Of a DNA stretch of 64,000 nucleotides, positions 47,746 through 59,400 are shown in pieces; the first letter of the stretch is position 1; each line of letters begins with the position of its first letter. The notes below the pieces were generated by a model that saw only the letters and a list, made by a program, of their open reading frames with translations, did not search any database and was not told where the DNA came from. The DNA is from Liolophura sinensis (taxonomy: Eukaryota; Mollusca; Polyplacophora; Chitonida; Chitonidae), in NCBI RefSeq assembly GCF_032854445.1, contig NC_088300.1, positions 8,062,001 through 8,126,000 on the forward strand, in the 5' to 3' direction. The translations under genes and the position numbers were made by a program.

Positions 47746-50700
47746 ATTATCATTATGCAGACAGTAGACGTGGTGTATGTTTCTTTAAAAAGATGTATGC
47801 ATAAAAACATGTGAAACTTTAACATTGTAGTTCACAGCAGACAAGTGGCCAATTGGCACATCCATTTCGACATTATACGCTCTTACTCATTTTTTCTATG
47901 TGAAATGTTTCATTTACGTTTTCTCTTCGCATGTATTGCCGGGAATTTGTGGTGATCCGGTCGCCTTATTTCTTTTTTCCGGACCGCTGAAATAAGTGAA
48001 ATACTTTGCAAATTTAACCAATCGAGTTGACCTAAGTTGTTTTCGGAAATTTGCTCCAGAACGCCCGACGAATACAAATTTTCGCCTTGTTAAACATTAT
48101 TGTTCTTTTTAAGTAGAGTCATGTGCTTTAGTCTTACTCCAGGGAAAGCTCCATGGGACCTGTGATGGAAAAAATGGTCACAGTGCAGAATTTGTGCGCT
48201 TAAAGCTGAACGTGTCGCGAATGACAAAGACAATCTTCAAACAGACAGTCAAAGGCAATCTGGCACATTGTTCTCTTTTGAACCCTCTTTACGTCGCCTC
48301 GCAAACCATTTATTCGCCAAGCTTTTCCATCAAACAAAAAAAGCAGTTTCATAAAAATGGTCTCTTCTATATATACCTGTCAAGTCATATCCGAAGGCTT
48401 TGAAACTGAAAAAGTACTCAAATTTGTCCTCGTCCTGAAATGAAGTGAAATTTGTAATTCTGATTACCTGGTGTTCCATAGCAATCGATTTAGTTAATAT
48501 TTTCTGGGGCTTGTATAGTATAACAATGTAAACCTTTAAAGAGAATTCTGAGGTAGATGTTTTGAATGATGTATAAATGTTGATTACCCACACGTTTTTT
48601 TAATTATTTTACATAATAAACTGTTTTAAACATTTTCTTAATGCAACCGAGAAGAATCTTTGACAAAAAACCTATAGTTACGAGTGCCCCATTGACAAGG
48701 ACATCTGCTTATAGATTTTGAAAAAATACTTCAAGGTTATGTTTTATATTAACAAGAAAGGAGATTACATAAAGAGAAAAACCAGACAAGCGACTACAGA
48801 TTCAAAGTTGACAAATGGTCATCTGGTAACCGGAGAAATTCGGCCTCTTGCCTTAAGACATCAGAATTGCTCTACCCAATAAAACAAAACCAGAAACAAT
48901 ACTAAAAGTACCATCAGAGAGAAATGTAAGCATTTTGTCTACTGTACATTGGTTGAATGTTATCAGTTAATATACATTAAATATATACACATATACATTT
49001 ACCTCTATACCTCTATCGTTAAGTAATTATAGATAATTTTTTCTCTTATAAATGAGGTGATATCCATATCTAAAGATCAGCATAAAAGACTAAGAAAAAA
49101 AAACAACAAATCTGGACAAAGGAACCGTTATACTTAGTTTCTCTCATTTCTTTCTTATACCTTCAAAGCCTTTGCGTTTTAAAAATGTACAAAATAGTAA
49201 AGATTGAGGTAAATTGTTTTCCTAAATTCCAACAAATCTGTATGATATTAAAAATGTTTTTGTAAGTCCGGAAAAATCATACCGAAAAAAATCTTTTTAA
49301 CTGTTTCCACTTTTTTCTGATCTTATGTTACACCCATTACACATGACGTCACCAATTATTGGACATCATATCTGGATGAAAACCTCACACAAGGAGTGTT
49401 TTTATGTCAAATCAAGTAAGTTTTACGGAAAATGCCGAAGATGTATACGTTAAATACTCTTATTTACCCATACACATTTTAATCATGCTTTGCGCTTTGT
49501 TCCATCAGGTTTCCTTCATAAATTTGAAAACCCCGGCTTATTTTCTCTTAGAACTGGGCTACAGCTTTAAGATGAATGGAAATTCACAGGCCTGTCACTG
49601 CAAAACAGCATCCAGATCACGGAGACGCGGTTATATTGTTCCTTACATTCAGGACAAATCTTTAAAAAAACATGCACGCGTCTTTTCTGACATGCCTTTC
49701 AGTAGATTCTAAGGGGATGTTTATTTTATTTAATACCGGTAGTATTATGCTGACTAATAAGAATGTTTTGTATCTTGTCCACCCATCAGATAAGACACTT
49801 CACTTAACTTTTCCTGCAACTGAGTATCATATAACCTAGCAGGCGCTATCAGCCAATTGACGGATCCGTCGACACTACCTGGCAGCAAGTTTTTTCACAT
49901 CATCACTAAATCAGAAGGTTTACGTAATTCGCGATATTAGAAATTAAGTTTACAGAAGCCTGGCGCTGAAATCAAGATAAACCCCAAAGAAGTCATAAAG
50001 CATCCTGGATGTGGTTATAAATCAGAGATGTCGCACGGTCTCAGGTATGGCGGAGGGTGAAATGTTCGTTGAGAGCTTCAAGCTGGAGACCTTTATGAGA
50101 TAGTACAACATCCTTTGGAAAAGAGAAGAAAAAGACTTCCTACTTTAGAGATTTGATCATGTGACCTTAGAAAGCGTTTTGCAGGTTAGTTTTCGTATTA
50201 TTACTGTTTATTTTTTCTCCTGTGCTAGTCGGTTTTAGGCGTATCTTTGGGTGTTGAGTAAAGGTTAGTACCCCTGTCCGTTAACGTTAAAAAGTGTTTC
50301 AAAACTAATACAGTTGTCGACATATTTATTTCCATCTATAGCCATAGGCACAACAATCATTTCGCTACAAAGCCCATGCTTTACCGGAATCTTCATTGTA
50401 AGTAAAAGATATAATGGATTCAGGGATTTAACTCCTTTAGAAATTCCATTATCACAACTTTACATACAACACGTCAGTACTGTAATTTTCTATTCTTCGA
50501 TCATACCCTTTTAAAGCGTTTATAACGCTACACATGTATATTAATACTTTATGATTATGGCGGATACATTTTCAAGTGGCTTATTTAAATGTCAAGAGGC
50601 TCACTGATAAAAGTAACGAAGCCACTTACAATCCTTCACAGACTTTCGTAAGCTCATATATAACCGTCAGCTATCATGGACAATTCAGGGCGATCATGAC

Positions 50701-50766
50701 AAGACCAATTTTAAAGACAAACGGCCAACACAAACCGTTAAACGATGAAAAACCTATAAACTTGAT

Positions 50767-50965
50767 CAATGTCCAAATCGTGTACTTAGCCACTAGATTG
50801 GGACTTGTGGTTAATTAATGTCCAAATCGTGTACTTAGCAGCTAGTTTGTGACTTGTGGTTAATTAATGTCCAAATCGTGTACTTAGAGGCTAGTTTTGA
50901 ACTTGTGGTTAATTAATGTCCAAATCGTGTACTTAGCGGCTAGTTTGTAACTTGTGTTTAATCAA
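50767..50965 (+). repeat. 49-bp tandem repeat, about four units
   Basis: GTCCAAATCGTGTACTTAGC starts at 50,771, 50,820, 50,869 and 50,918, an exact 49-bp spacing. Units differ at a few bases (GCAGCT, AGGCT, GCGGCT). The left-hand + frame (50,576-50,818) runs into the first unit by chance. Confidence 0.95.
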
Positions 50966-51399
50966 AATATATGCAGTAGTTCATAATTCCAATATGGCGG
51001 TATTTGTCGCATGTACGCTTGGGGTTTAACGTCGTCACGATTCATATAGTCTCAGTATACAGAGTCTTCATATTGCAATGTATGGCGTGTATGTCTTCAT
51101 TGCTCATTCAACTTGTAACACACCTTGTCCAAAACAGCAAATAGTGTCTTGAGATATGATACAGAAACAGATTGCAGCTATTACATGTGAAGGATTTATG
51201 TTCCCATTTAATCTTGTTGCTGTCAGTATTAGGTAGTGTCGCAACCCTAGCGCATTTAAAGGAGTGCTTCAGTCGACTGATTTACATCTTTATGGGGATT
51301 GAAAGCAATGTAACATGTAAACCAAATTTAATACCCGTATTATACTCAGGGAAGCTTCTGGAACTGTGAATTAGGTGTTCTTAGGACAGACGTGCCAAC
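50966..51399. other. unassigned spacer
   Basis: No gene recognised up to the left edge of the tandem duplication. Confidence 0.4.
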
Positions 51400-54300
51400 T
51401 TCTATAACAAATAAAGTCATGTGACTGGCTACTAGCACCGATTGTACTTGTTTGTCTAAATAGCACGGAGTTACTTTGTTAAATCACTTTGTTAAACTGA
51501 CGTTTCAATGTATGAATATATACCGCGGCTTAAATGGTGAAACTGAAAAGGTGCGAAAGAGGTTATCATAGAAATAGAGTAATAGACAAAGATCAATCAA
51601 TAAATCATTCAATTATTTAAACAATTTATGCAGGAATCTTAGCACATTCCATAAAATCGATGTTATCCAGTCAGAAATCTTCTACTAGACTGACTGCAAG
51701 GGCTCATGTTCACTGCAGCACACCACCGCCCATTCCCTACCCTGCCATGGCTGATAAAATGAAACGCTTTACATTTTAGGAAGTCACACAGGAATCCTAA
51801 TAAATCAAATGTCGGTTAAAGAAGCCTAGAGGAATAAATTTTTGTTATTATTGATTATGGATTTAGTCTTCACGCCCTTTGTCCACCAAGCCTGTGGGCA
51901 TCTGGGCAGAAAACTGATTTTACCCGTAGTGTAGGACACTGGCAAAACGTGACTTTGCATAATAAATACCCGAAATACAAATTTCCGCTACGCATCTTTT
52001 ACTAAGACAGTCCGGCTAGCACCCTATCGTCAGTGAAATCTTTCACTTGTAAAGCCAATGAATTCTCAGTAAATATGAGTTTGTTTTCGATCGATTTCTA
52101 TTTACTTAATGTAGCTGTACAGACTATGACCTTTGCCCAAGGTATATGTATTTTCATCTGTACATGCATCTCACATTTGTTTCTTTGAACTAATGCTGCT
52201 AACTGCTTGTAAGATTCGCATATATAGCGCTATATGTGCAAACTTTAATTTCAGGCTTGTCGTGGAATCACACGGCTGCAACAACCGTTTTGCTTTCACA
52301 TTGCGCGTAAAGATTTTTTTTAAAATTTTAAAAATGGTCAGTTCTGTTACTGTAAGATTTGAACTCCTGCCCTAATCCTCTGCTCGCAGCCATTCGTGGG
52401 TTGCATCCAATGGACTGGTGTTCTTGAGGACGACAAACACATATATATATGTTTGAAAGATTCCATTAATTCTTTCTGTCAAGAGTACTATCAGCGAAAT
52501 TTATTATCATCTATATTTAAACAAAAGCTGTATGTTTGTACAAACAGGTATCCTCGGATGACCCCAGTGACCCTAATAACCCCACATCAGATCGAATTGC
52601 TAATGGGTGTTGGGACAACAGCATGTATGGCATCGATTGTATTACGTATTGCCCCCTTTCTAGAAATTCCTCAACTGTCTAGCATAGCAGAAGCTTTATC
52701 CTCAGTAATCGGCTGACAAAACAAGTAAGGCTTGTATGCCGCGCTCACATCCACACACAAACCACTTGAACGGGTCTGTTCTGTAGGCTACATCGAAAAT
52801 TGTCAGAAACAATACAAGCTCATTATAACCATGCTCAGCTAGAATTAAATAATCAATTTTTCTGATTAAGCGGATATTGTATTTCTGGGGACTCGTCTTT
52901 TATTTTAAAGGCATAACTACATTTTGTGAGCAAAAAAACTGGTTTTTATGTCAGTCATATTATGAATTGTGGTCATTAAAACTACGTGTAATGTGGCACT
53001 GACATTGATATACCAGCAAATCAATTGTAATATTAAACGAGATTGTGGAGATTTGGAGTGGAATATTATCCTCAATTATTGATATTTTGAAAAAATAAAA
53101 CCATACAATTAGACAGGATACCACGTTCCGATAACAACGAGGATCAGTAACCAAACGTATGCTGAGCGAATCTGTTACAGAATAAAATATGTTGTTGTGC
53201 TCTCCCCTGAGTGATTAGACTTTCACCATAAATATCCGATTTATGAAAACCTTATGAAATAACATATTTTCTGTAAAATAAGGATTAAGTTGAAAATTGC
53301 GCTTTGCTCCATGTCCTTACTATATCTATTTAAAAAAAATAGTTAATCAAATGCATGTTTTGGCATGTCCTTCGTTCATTTAAAAAACATAATGACCATA
53401 AAATACCTGCATGATTTAAATACTTTTTCAAATTGGCTCACCCTGTATTTGTAATGTATTGATAGATGTTACCACCGTCATTTGCTATTTATGTATGATC
53501 TCGTACGTATTCCTTTGGAAAATGGTATTTTAAGTTGTTATGAAAACAGGTCTTCAGCGTTCAATTGACATTGAACGCTCATTCATGGTCTACGGATGGT
53601 AAACGAAAGTCGGATTTGAAGCTTAGATGCTAGTGAAACACGCCTGACTGAACAATTTTAGTGAAGTACAGTAATGATACATGTGTCGACGCCTTCATAC
53701 TAAGCGATCGCCTTTGCCGCTTTTGAGAACGGCACTTTGATGAAAGGGTTTCTAAATACCAAAGAATGTAAATGCAACGATCTGGAACATATTAGTGCTG
53801 ATAACATGAAGACAGACATCCATCATGTTGCCATAGCCAACGGCCTTTCCTCCTCCTCTATTCCTAAACATATTTGCTCGGGCCTGTTGTACAGCGTCGT
53901 ATAGTATAGGGTTGGTAGAAGCGTCGGGCACGGAAAAGATGGTGACGATGTAAAGCTGGGGGCAAGTATACGTTGACAGGGCACCAATTTAACGAAGTCT
54001 GCTAAAAACAGCCCGCCTAAGGACCCGCGGTTCGTTTGTTTAATCTCTGCGAACACTAATTGGCAATATGGCTAGCCAGTGTCAAATTACTCTGCTTAAT
54101 GGTGATCTGACCAGGAGATAGAAGGTAGTCGGATGAAGGGTCATTCAAACAGAACCCAAATAAGGCATTGTCCATTAGGCGGACAGCACAGGGGCATTCC
54201 GACCAACAGTACATGTCTTACTTTTCAACAGCGGAAATGCCTCAAAACAGCTCCGAGACAGATCTCCCGTGTTCCCAAGTGAGTAACATCTGAAACGTGA

Positions 54301-54531
54301 CAGCTCCTGCTCTTTCATCGCGAACAAACACTAACGCTTTTAAACAGTTTCAAGGACGGGCTTCATGAGGTTGTATTGAAACTGGCAGAGTAGTCAATAA
54401 TTGAAGAGTCGGCGTTTGGCTTAAAGATGTTAACAATGATTCACCAGTTGTTCTCTAGTAAAAGTCGCTTATTTTGTGTGTGTCCTGTGTACCTGTGTAC
54501 TTGTTTTGTTTGTTTTGTTTTTTCTTTGGTG

Positions 54532-54567
54532 GGAGGGGGGGGGCTTTTTTTTTTTTTTTTTTTTTTT
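54532..54567 (+). repeat. G/T homopolymer run, copy 1
   Basis: GGGA, then nine G, one C and 23 T. The second copy (59,605-59,641) has ten G and 23 T. Such runs are prone to length error in sequencing. Confidence 0.9.
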
Positions 54568-55222
54568 GAACTGAGTGGGATTTGTCTTTCGATTTATACT
54601 GGCCTGGAACATCCATAATAACTGATTATTAGCACGGTATATAAGCATATTTATAGCTGTGCGAGTAAAACATGAAAATGAAGGATCTGGTACTGGATCT
54701 GAATACACGGCTACATGACAATGCTTGCGTGTCCATTTTTACCCCGGTACACAGTGTTTTGTTGGGGCTTTTATATTGGATATTCCCTTTAAGGCTTACC
54801 ATGGTAATTTTAGCTCACATGCATATTACTTTCTACTCCAAATATGAGTTTTGGTAAGGATATGAAAATCAGCATCAGATATCATGGAAGGCAGACTTTA
54901 CACGAATGAGGGTTCAGTCAGGTGCACAAGGACGGTCAATTGACAGGTCACATACACTGACGTGATATATGATATGGGCATAATAATAGGGTTGGGAATT
55001 ATTAAACTCACAGTCTCTCATTCTACAAAATTGATCGGAAATGTTTTCGGAAATGAGGGCGAAGATGAGCTGACAACGTTTTACATATGCTCACTCGTGG
55101 ATAACATCGATGTCCGTATCTTGTGTAAATTGTTTGTTATAAACTAGTATTTACTGTGCACTGATACTGGCTGTGAGAGCCACCAAAGTGGAACCACCAA
55201 ACATCAGGTTCCATACTCAATA

Positions 55223-55607
55223 CAGGGCATGCGCCGCTCTCTACCCTCAGCTTTACACCACTGCCACCAATAGACAAGCTTGACCTATGGAGTCTGTAAG
55301 ACGCATATAGACTTGTTTAGGCATAGCCCCATCACTTGTCTCCTCCCACGGAATTATTTAATCAGCATTCATCAATAACATTGCTTCAGGTTTTGGTTAG
55401 AATCATGTTATACATACTCTAGATAAAGAGAATGCATGTGTATAAAGTATTATTAGAGACAAAGGTTGAGACCAATTAATTGGTTTTTATGACATCACTT
55501 CCTGCCTCATCACCGTTACCCCCAATGACCTCGGCGATGTTCAAGATTTCTGTGCAAAATTTGCCATTGGTGGCAGTGATGTAAGGTAGACAGCGACGCA
55601 TGCGCTG
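55223..55607. mobile_element. MITE with terminal inverted repeats and TA flanks, copy 1
   Basis: The left end CAGGGCATGCGCCGCTCTCT, then ACC, continues (after a few extra bases) with TACACCACTGCCACCAAT. The right end, reversed, reads CAGCGCATGCGTCGCTGTCT, then ACC, then TTACATCACTGCCACCAAT. That is 42-49 bp of imperfect inverted repeat. A TA dinucleotide flanks both ends (55,221-55,222 and 55,608-55,609), which fits TA-target transposons such as Tc1/mariner. It has no coding capacity. The superfamily is inferred from the TA alone. Confidence 0.7.
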
Positions 55608-56471
55608 TAATAGATACAGCTGTAGATATTAGGTACCGACCTATTAACTACCTCGTCTACATGGTAATGGTTGGTCTGTTATCAGGGTACTAGTACCAGG
55701 TTGATGTCTCTTCGCCTTATGGAAAATTGGTCGAGATACTTATCACTGTTCATAAATTCAACGGCCATATCATGTCAAAGTCGACAGATTAAACACGACA
55801 ATTCGGTCAGTGCTAACATATACATACGAGGAGCTGGATGTGATAAGACAGACACAGCATCTAGGTATTTCGATCTGGAGAGCTCACCTGAAGCCTACAT
55901 GTGCTGGCTGTCGTTACACGGGAACACACGTACACGTCAAAAAATCTTTACAAGATAAAATTACGTAATTTGTGATAAATTACATTTTTTTTACCTAATT
56001 CTGCTGAAGTCATGGTCCAGGGTGGGTAGGTGAATATAAAAGCCTAACTCAGGTAAATTGATTTGACACAGGTTAGGTACATGTACCAGTATAATAATTT
56101 ACCATTTATTACACTGCCTTCGTTTTTCTGGGCCCTGGTGTTCAAAACTGTTTTAAGCAGGTTTAATTTTAGGCCAAGTCTTAAGTTTAGAACTTAGCCC
56201 AAAAACAATTGCTTAACATTATATTAAATATAAACTATGAATCAACTACTTTGACTTTGGACAACTGCGTCGGCGGCTGAATTCGGCTAAAATTTAAATA
56301 GAAAACTGACTTAATACCAGTATTAACTAATACACATTAGAACAACTGGACCCTGGATTTACTCTCTATGCTCTGTAGTCTTCTATATCGTACTGTTATG
56401 TAAAGGGATCCCACTCACATTTCCCATTCTGTCCGGTTTTCCGGCGTACCTTATCAGATCGTGGCACCCAG

Positions 56472-59400
56472 TTCTATAACAAATAAAGTCATGTGACTGG
56501 CTACTAGCACCGATTGTACTTGTTTGTCTAAATAGCACGGAGTTACTTTGTTAAATCACTTTGTTAAACTGACGTTTCAATGTATGAATATATACCGCGG
56601 CTTAAATGGTGAAACTGAAAAGGTGCGAAAGAGGTTATCATAGAAATAGAGTAATAGACAAAGATCAATCAATAAATCATTCAATTATTTAAACAATTTA
56701 TGCAGGAATCTTAGCACATTCCATAAAATCGATGTTATCCAGTCAGAAATCTTCTACTAGACTGACTGCAAGGGCTCATGTTCACTGCAGCACACCACCG
56801 CCCATTCCCTACCCCTGCCATGGCTGATAAAATGAAAACGCTTTACATTTTAGGAAGTCACACAGGAATCCTAATAAATCAAATGTCGGTTAAAGAAGCC
56901 TAGAGGAATAAATTTTTGTTATTATTGATTATGGATTTAGTCTTCACGCCCTTTGTCCACCAAGCCTGTGGGCATCTGGGCAGAAAACTGATTTTACCCG
57001 TAGTGTAGGACACTGGCAAAACGTGACTTGCATAATAAATACCCGAAATACAAATTTCCGCTACGCATCTTTTACTAAGACAGTCCGGCTAGCACCCTAT
57101 CGTCAGTGAAATCTTTCACTTGTAAAGCCAATGAATTCTCAGTAAATATGAGTTTGTTTTCGATCGATTTCTATTTACTTAATGTAGCTGTACAGACTAT
57201 GACCTTTGCCCAAGGTATATGTATTTTCATCTGTACATGCATCTCACATTTGTTTCTTTGAACTAATGCTGCTAACTGCTTGTAAGATTCGCATATATAG
57301 CGCTATATGTGCAAACTTTAATTTCAGGCTTGTCGTGGAATCACACGGCTGCAACAACCGTTTTGCTTTCACATTGCGCGTAAAGATTTTTTTTAAAATT
57401 TTAAAAATGGTCAGTTCTGTTACTGTAAGATTTGAACTCCTGCCCTAATCCTCTGCTCGCAGCCATTCGTGGGTTGCATCCAATGGACTGGTGTTCTTGA
57501 GGACGACAAACACATATATATATGTTTGAAAGATTCCATTAATTCTTTCTGTCAAGAGTACTATCAGCGAAATTTATTATCATCTATATTTAAACAAAAG
57601 CTGTATGTTTGTACAAACAGGTATCCTCGGATGACCCCAGTGACCCTAATAACCCCACATCAGATCGAATTGCTAATGGGTGTTGGGACAACAGCATGTA
57701 TGGCATCGATTGTATTACGTATTGCCCCCTTTCTAGAAATTCCTCAACTGTCTAGCATAGCAGAAGCTTTATCCTCAGTAATCGGCTGACAAAACAAGTA
57801 AGGCTTGTATGCCGCGCTCACATCCACACACAAACCACTTGAACGGGTCTGTTCTGTAGGCTACATCGAAAATTGTCAGAAACAATACAAGCTCATTATA
57901 ACCATGCTCAGCTAGAATTAAATAATCAATTTTTCTGATTAAGCGGATATTGTATTTCTGGGGACTCGTCTTTTATTTTAAAGGCATAACTACATTTTGT
58001 GAGCAAAAAAACTGGTTTTTATGTCAGTCATATTATGAATTGTGGTCATTAAAACTACGTGTAATGTGGCACTGACATTGATATACCAGCAAATCAATTG
58101 TAATATTAAACGAGATTGTGGAGATTTGGAGTGGAATATTATCCTCAATTATTGATATTTTGAAAAAATAAAACCATACAATTAGACAGGATACCACGTT
58201 CCGATAACAACGAGGATCAGTAACCAAACGTATGCTGAGCGAATCTGTTACAGAATAAAATATGTTGTTGTGCTCTCCCCTGAGTGATTAGACTTTCACC
58301 ATAAATATCCGATTTATGAAAACCTTATGAAATAACATATTTTCTGTAAAATAAGGATTAAGTTGAAAATTGCGCTTTGCTCCATGTCCTTACTATATCT
58401 ATTTAAAAAAAATAGTTAATCAAATGCATGTTTTGGCATGTCCTTCGTTCATTTAAAAAACATAATGACCATAAAATACCTGCATGATTTAAATACTTTT
58501 TCAAATTGGCTCACCCTGTATTTGTAATGTATTGATAGATGTTACCACCGTCATTTGCTATTTATGTATGATCTCGTACGTATTCCTTTGGAAAATGGTA
58601 TTTTAAGTTGTTATGAAAACAGGTCTTCAGCGTTCAATTGACATTGAACGCTCATTCATGGTCTACGGATGGTAAACGAAAGTCGGATTTGAAGCTTAGA
58701 TGCTAGTGAAACACGCCTGACTGAACAATTTTAGTGAAGTACAGTAATGATACATGTGTCGACGCCTTCATACTAAGCGATCGCCTTTGCCGCTTTTGAG
58801 AACGGCACTTTGATGAAAGGGTTTCTAAATACCAAAGAATGTAAATGCAACGATCTGGAACATATTAGTGCTGATAACATGAAGACAGACATCCATCATG
58901 TTGCCATAGCCAACGGCCTTTCCTCCTCCTCTATTCCTAAACATATTTGCTCGGGCCTGTTGTACAGCGTCGTATAGTATAGGGTTGGTAGAAGCGTCGG
59001 GCACGGAAAAGATGGTGACGATGTAAAGCTGGGGGCAAGTATACGTTGACAGGGCACCAATTTAACGAAGTCTGCTAAAAACAGCCCGCCTAAGGACCCG
59101 CGGTTCGTTTGTTTAATCTCTGCGAACACTAATTGGCAATATGGCTAGCCAGTGTCAAATTACTCTGCTTAATGGTGATCTGACCAGGAGATAGAAGGTA
59201 GTCGGATGAAGGGTCATTCAAACAGAACCCAAATAAGGCATTGTCCATTAGGCGGACAGCACAGGGGCATTCCGACCAACAGTACATGTCTTACTTTTCA
59301 ACAGCGGAAATGCCTCAAAACAGCTCCGAGACAGATCTCCCGTGTTCCCAAGTGAGTAACATCTGAAACGTGACAGCTCCTGCTCTTTCATCGCGAACAA

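Larger units (their letters stand above)
45089..50766. other. unassigned DNA with dispersed repeat 'D' copies
   Basis: No gene recognised in 5.7 kb. Copies of repeat D lie at 45,532-45,600 and 47,677-47,745, with a weaker one at 45,690-45,760. Overlapping frames at 46,940-47,215 (-) and 47,046-47,366 (+), and the 102-codon + frame at 49,404-49,712, have no domain I can identify. Confidence 0.45.
51400..56471 (+). repeat. 5.07-kb tandem duplication, copy 1
   Basis: From TTCTATAACAAATAAAGTCA at 51,400 to CGTGGCACCCAG at 56,471 the sequence is repeated directly at 56,472-61,545. It holds no identifiable gene; frames such as + 52,396-52,716 and - 53,823-54,056 have no recognisable domain. Inside are a 385-bp MITE (55,223-55,607), a G9-C-T23 homopolymer run (54,535-54,567) and weak D-repeat traces near 56,100 and 56,360. 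There are no terminal inverted repeats at the edges, so it is not itself a DNA transposon. It has no poly(A) end. Confidence 0.97.

Noticed and set aside
52396-52716. 106-codon + frame, present again at 57,469-57,789, as a duplicated gene
   Set aside because: Its second appearance is only the 5-kb tandem duplication, so conservation says nothing about coding. No domain is recognisable.
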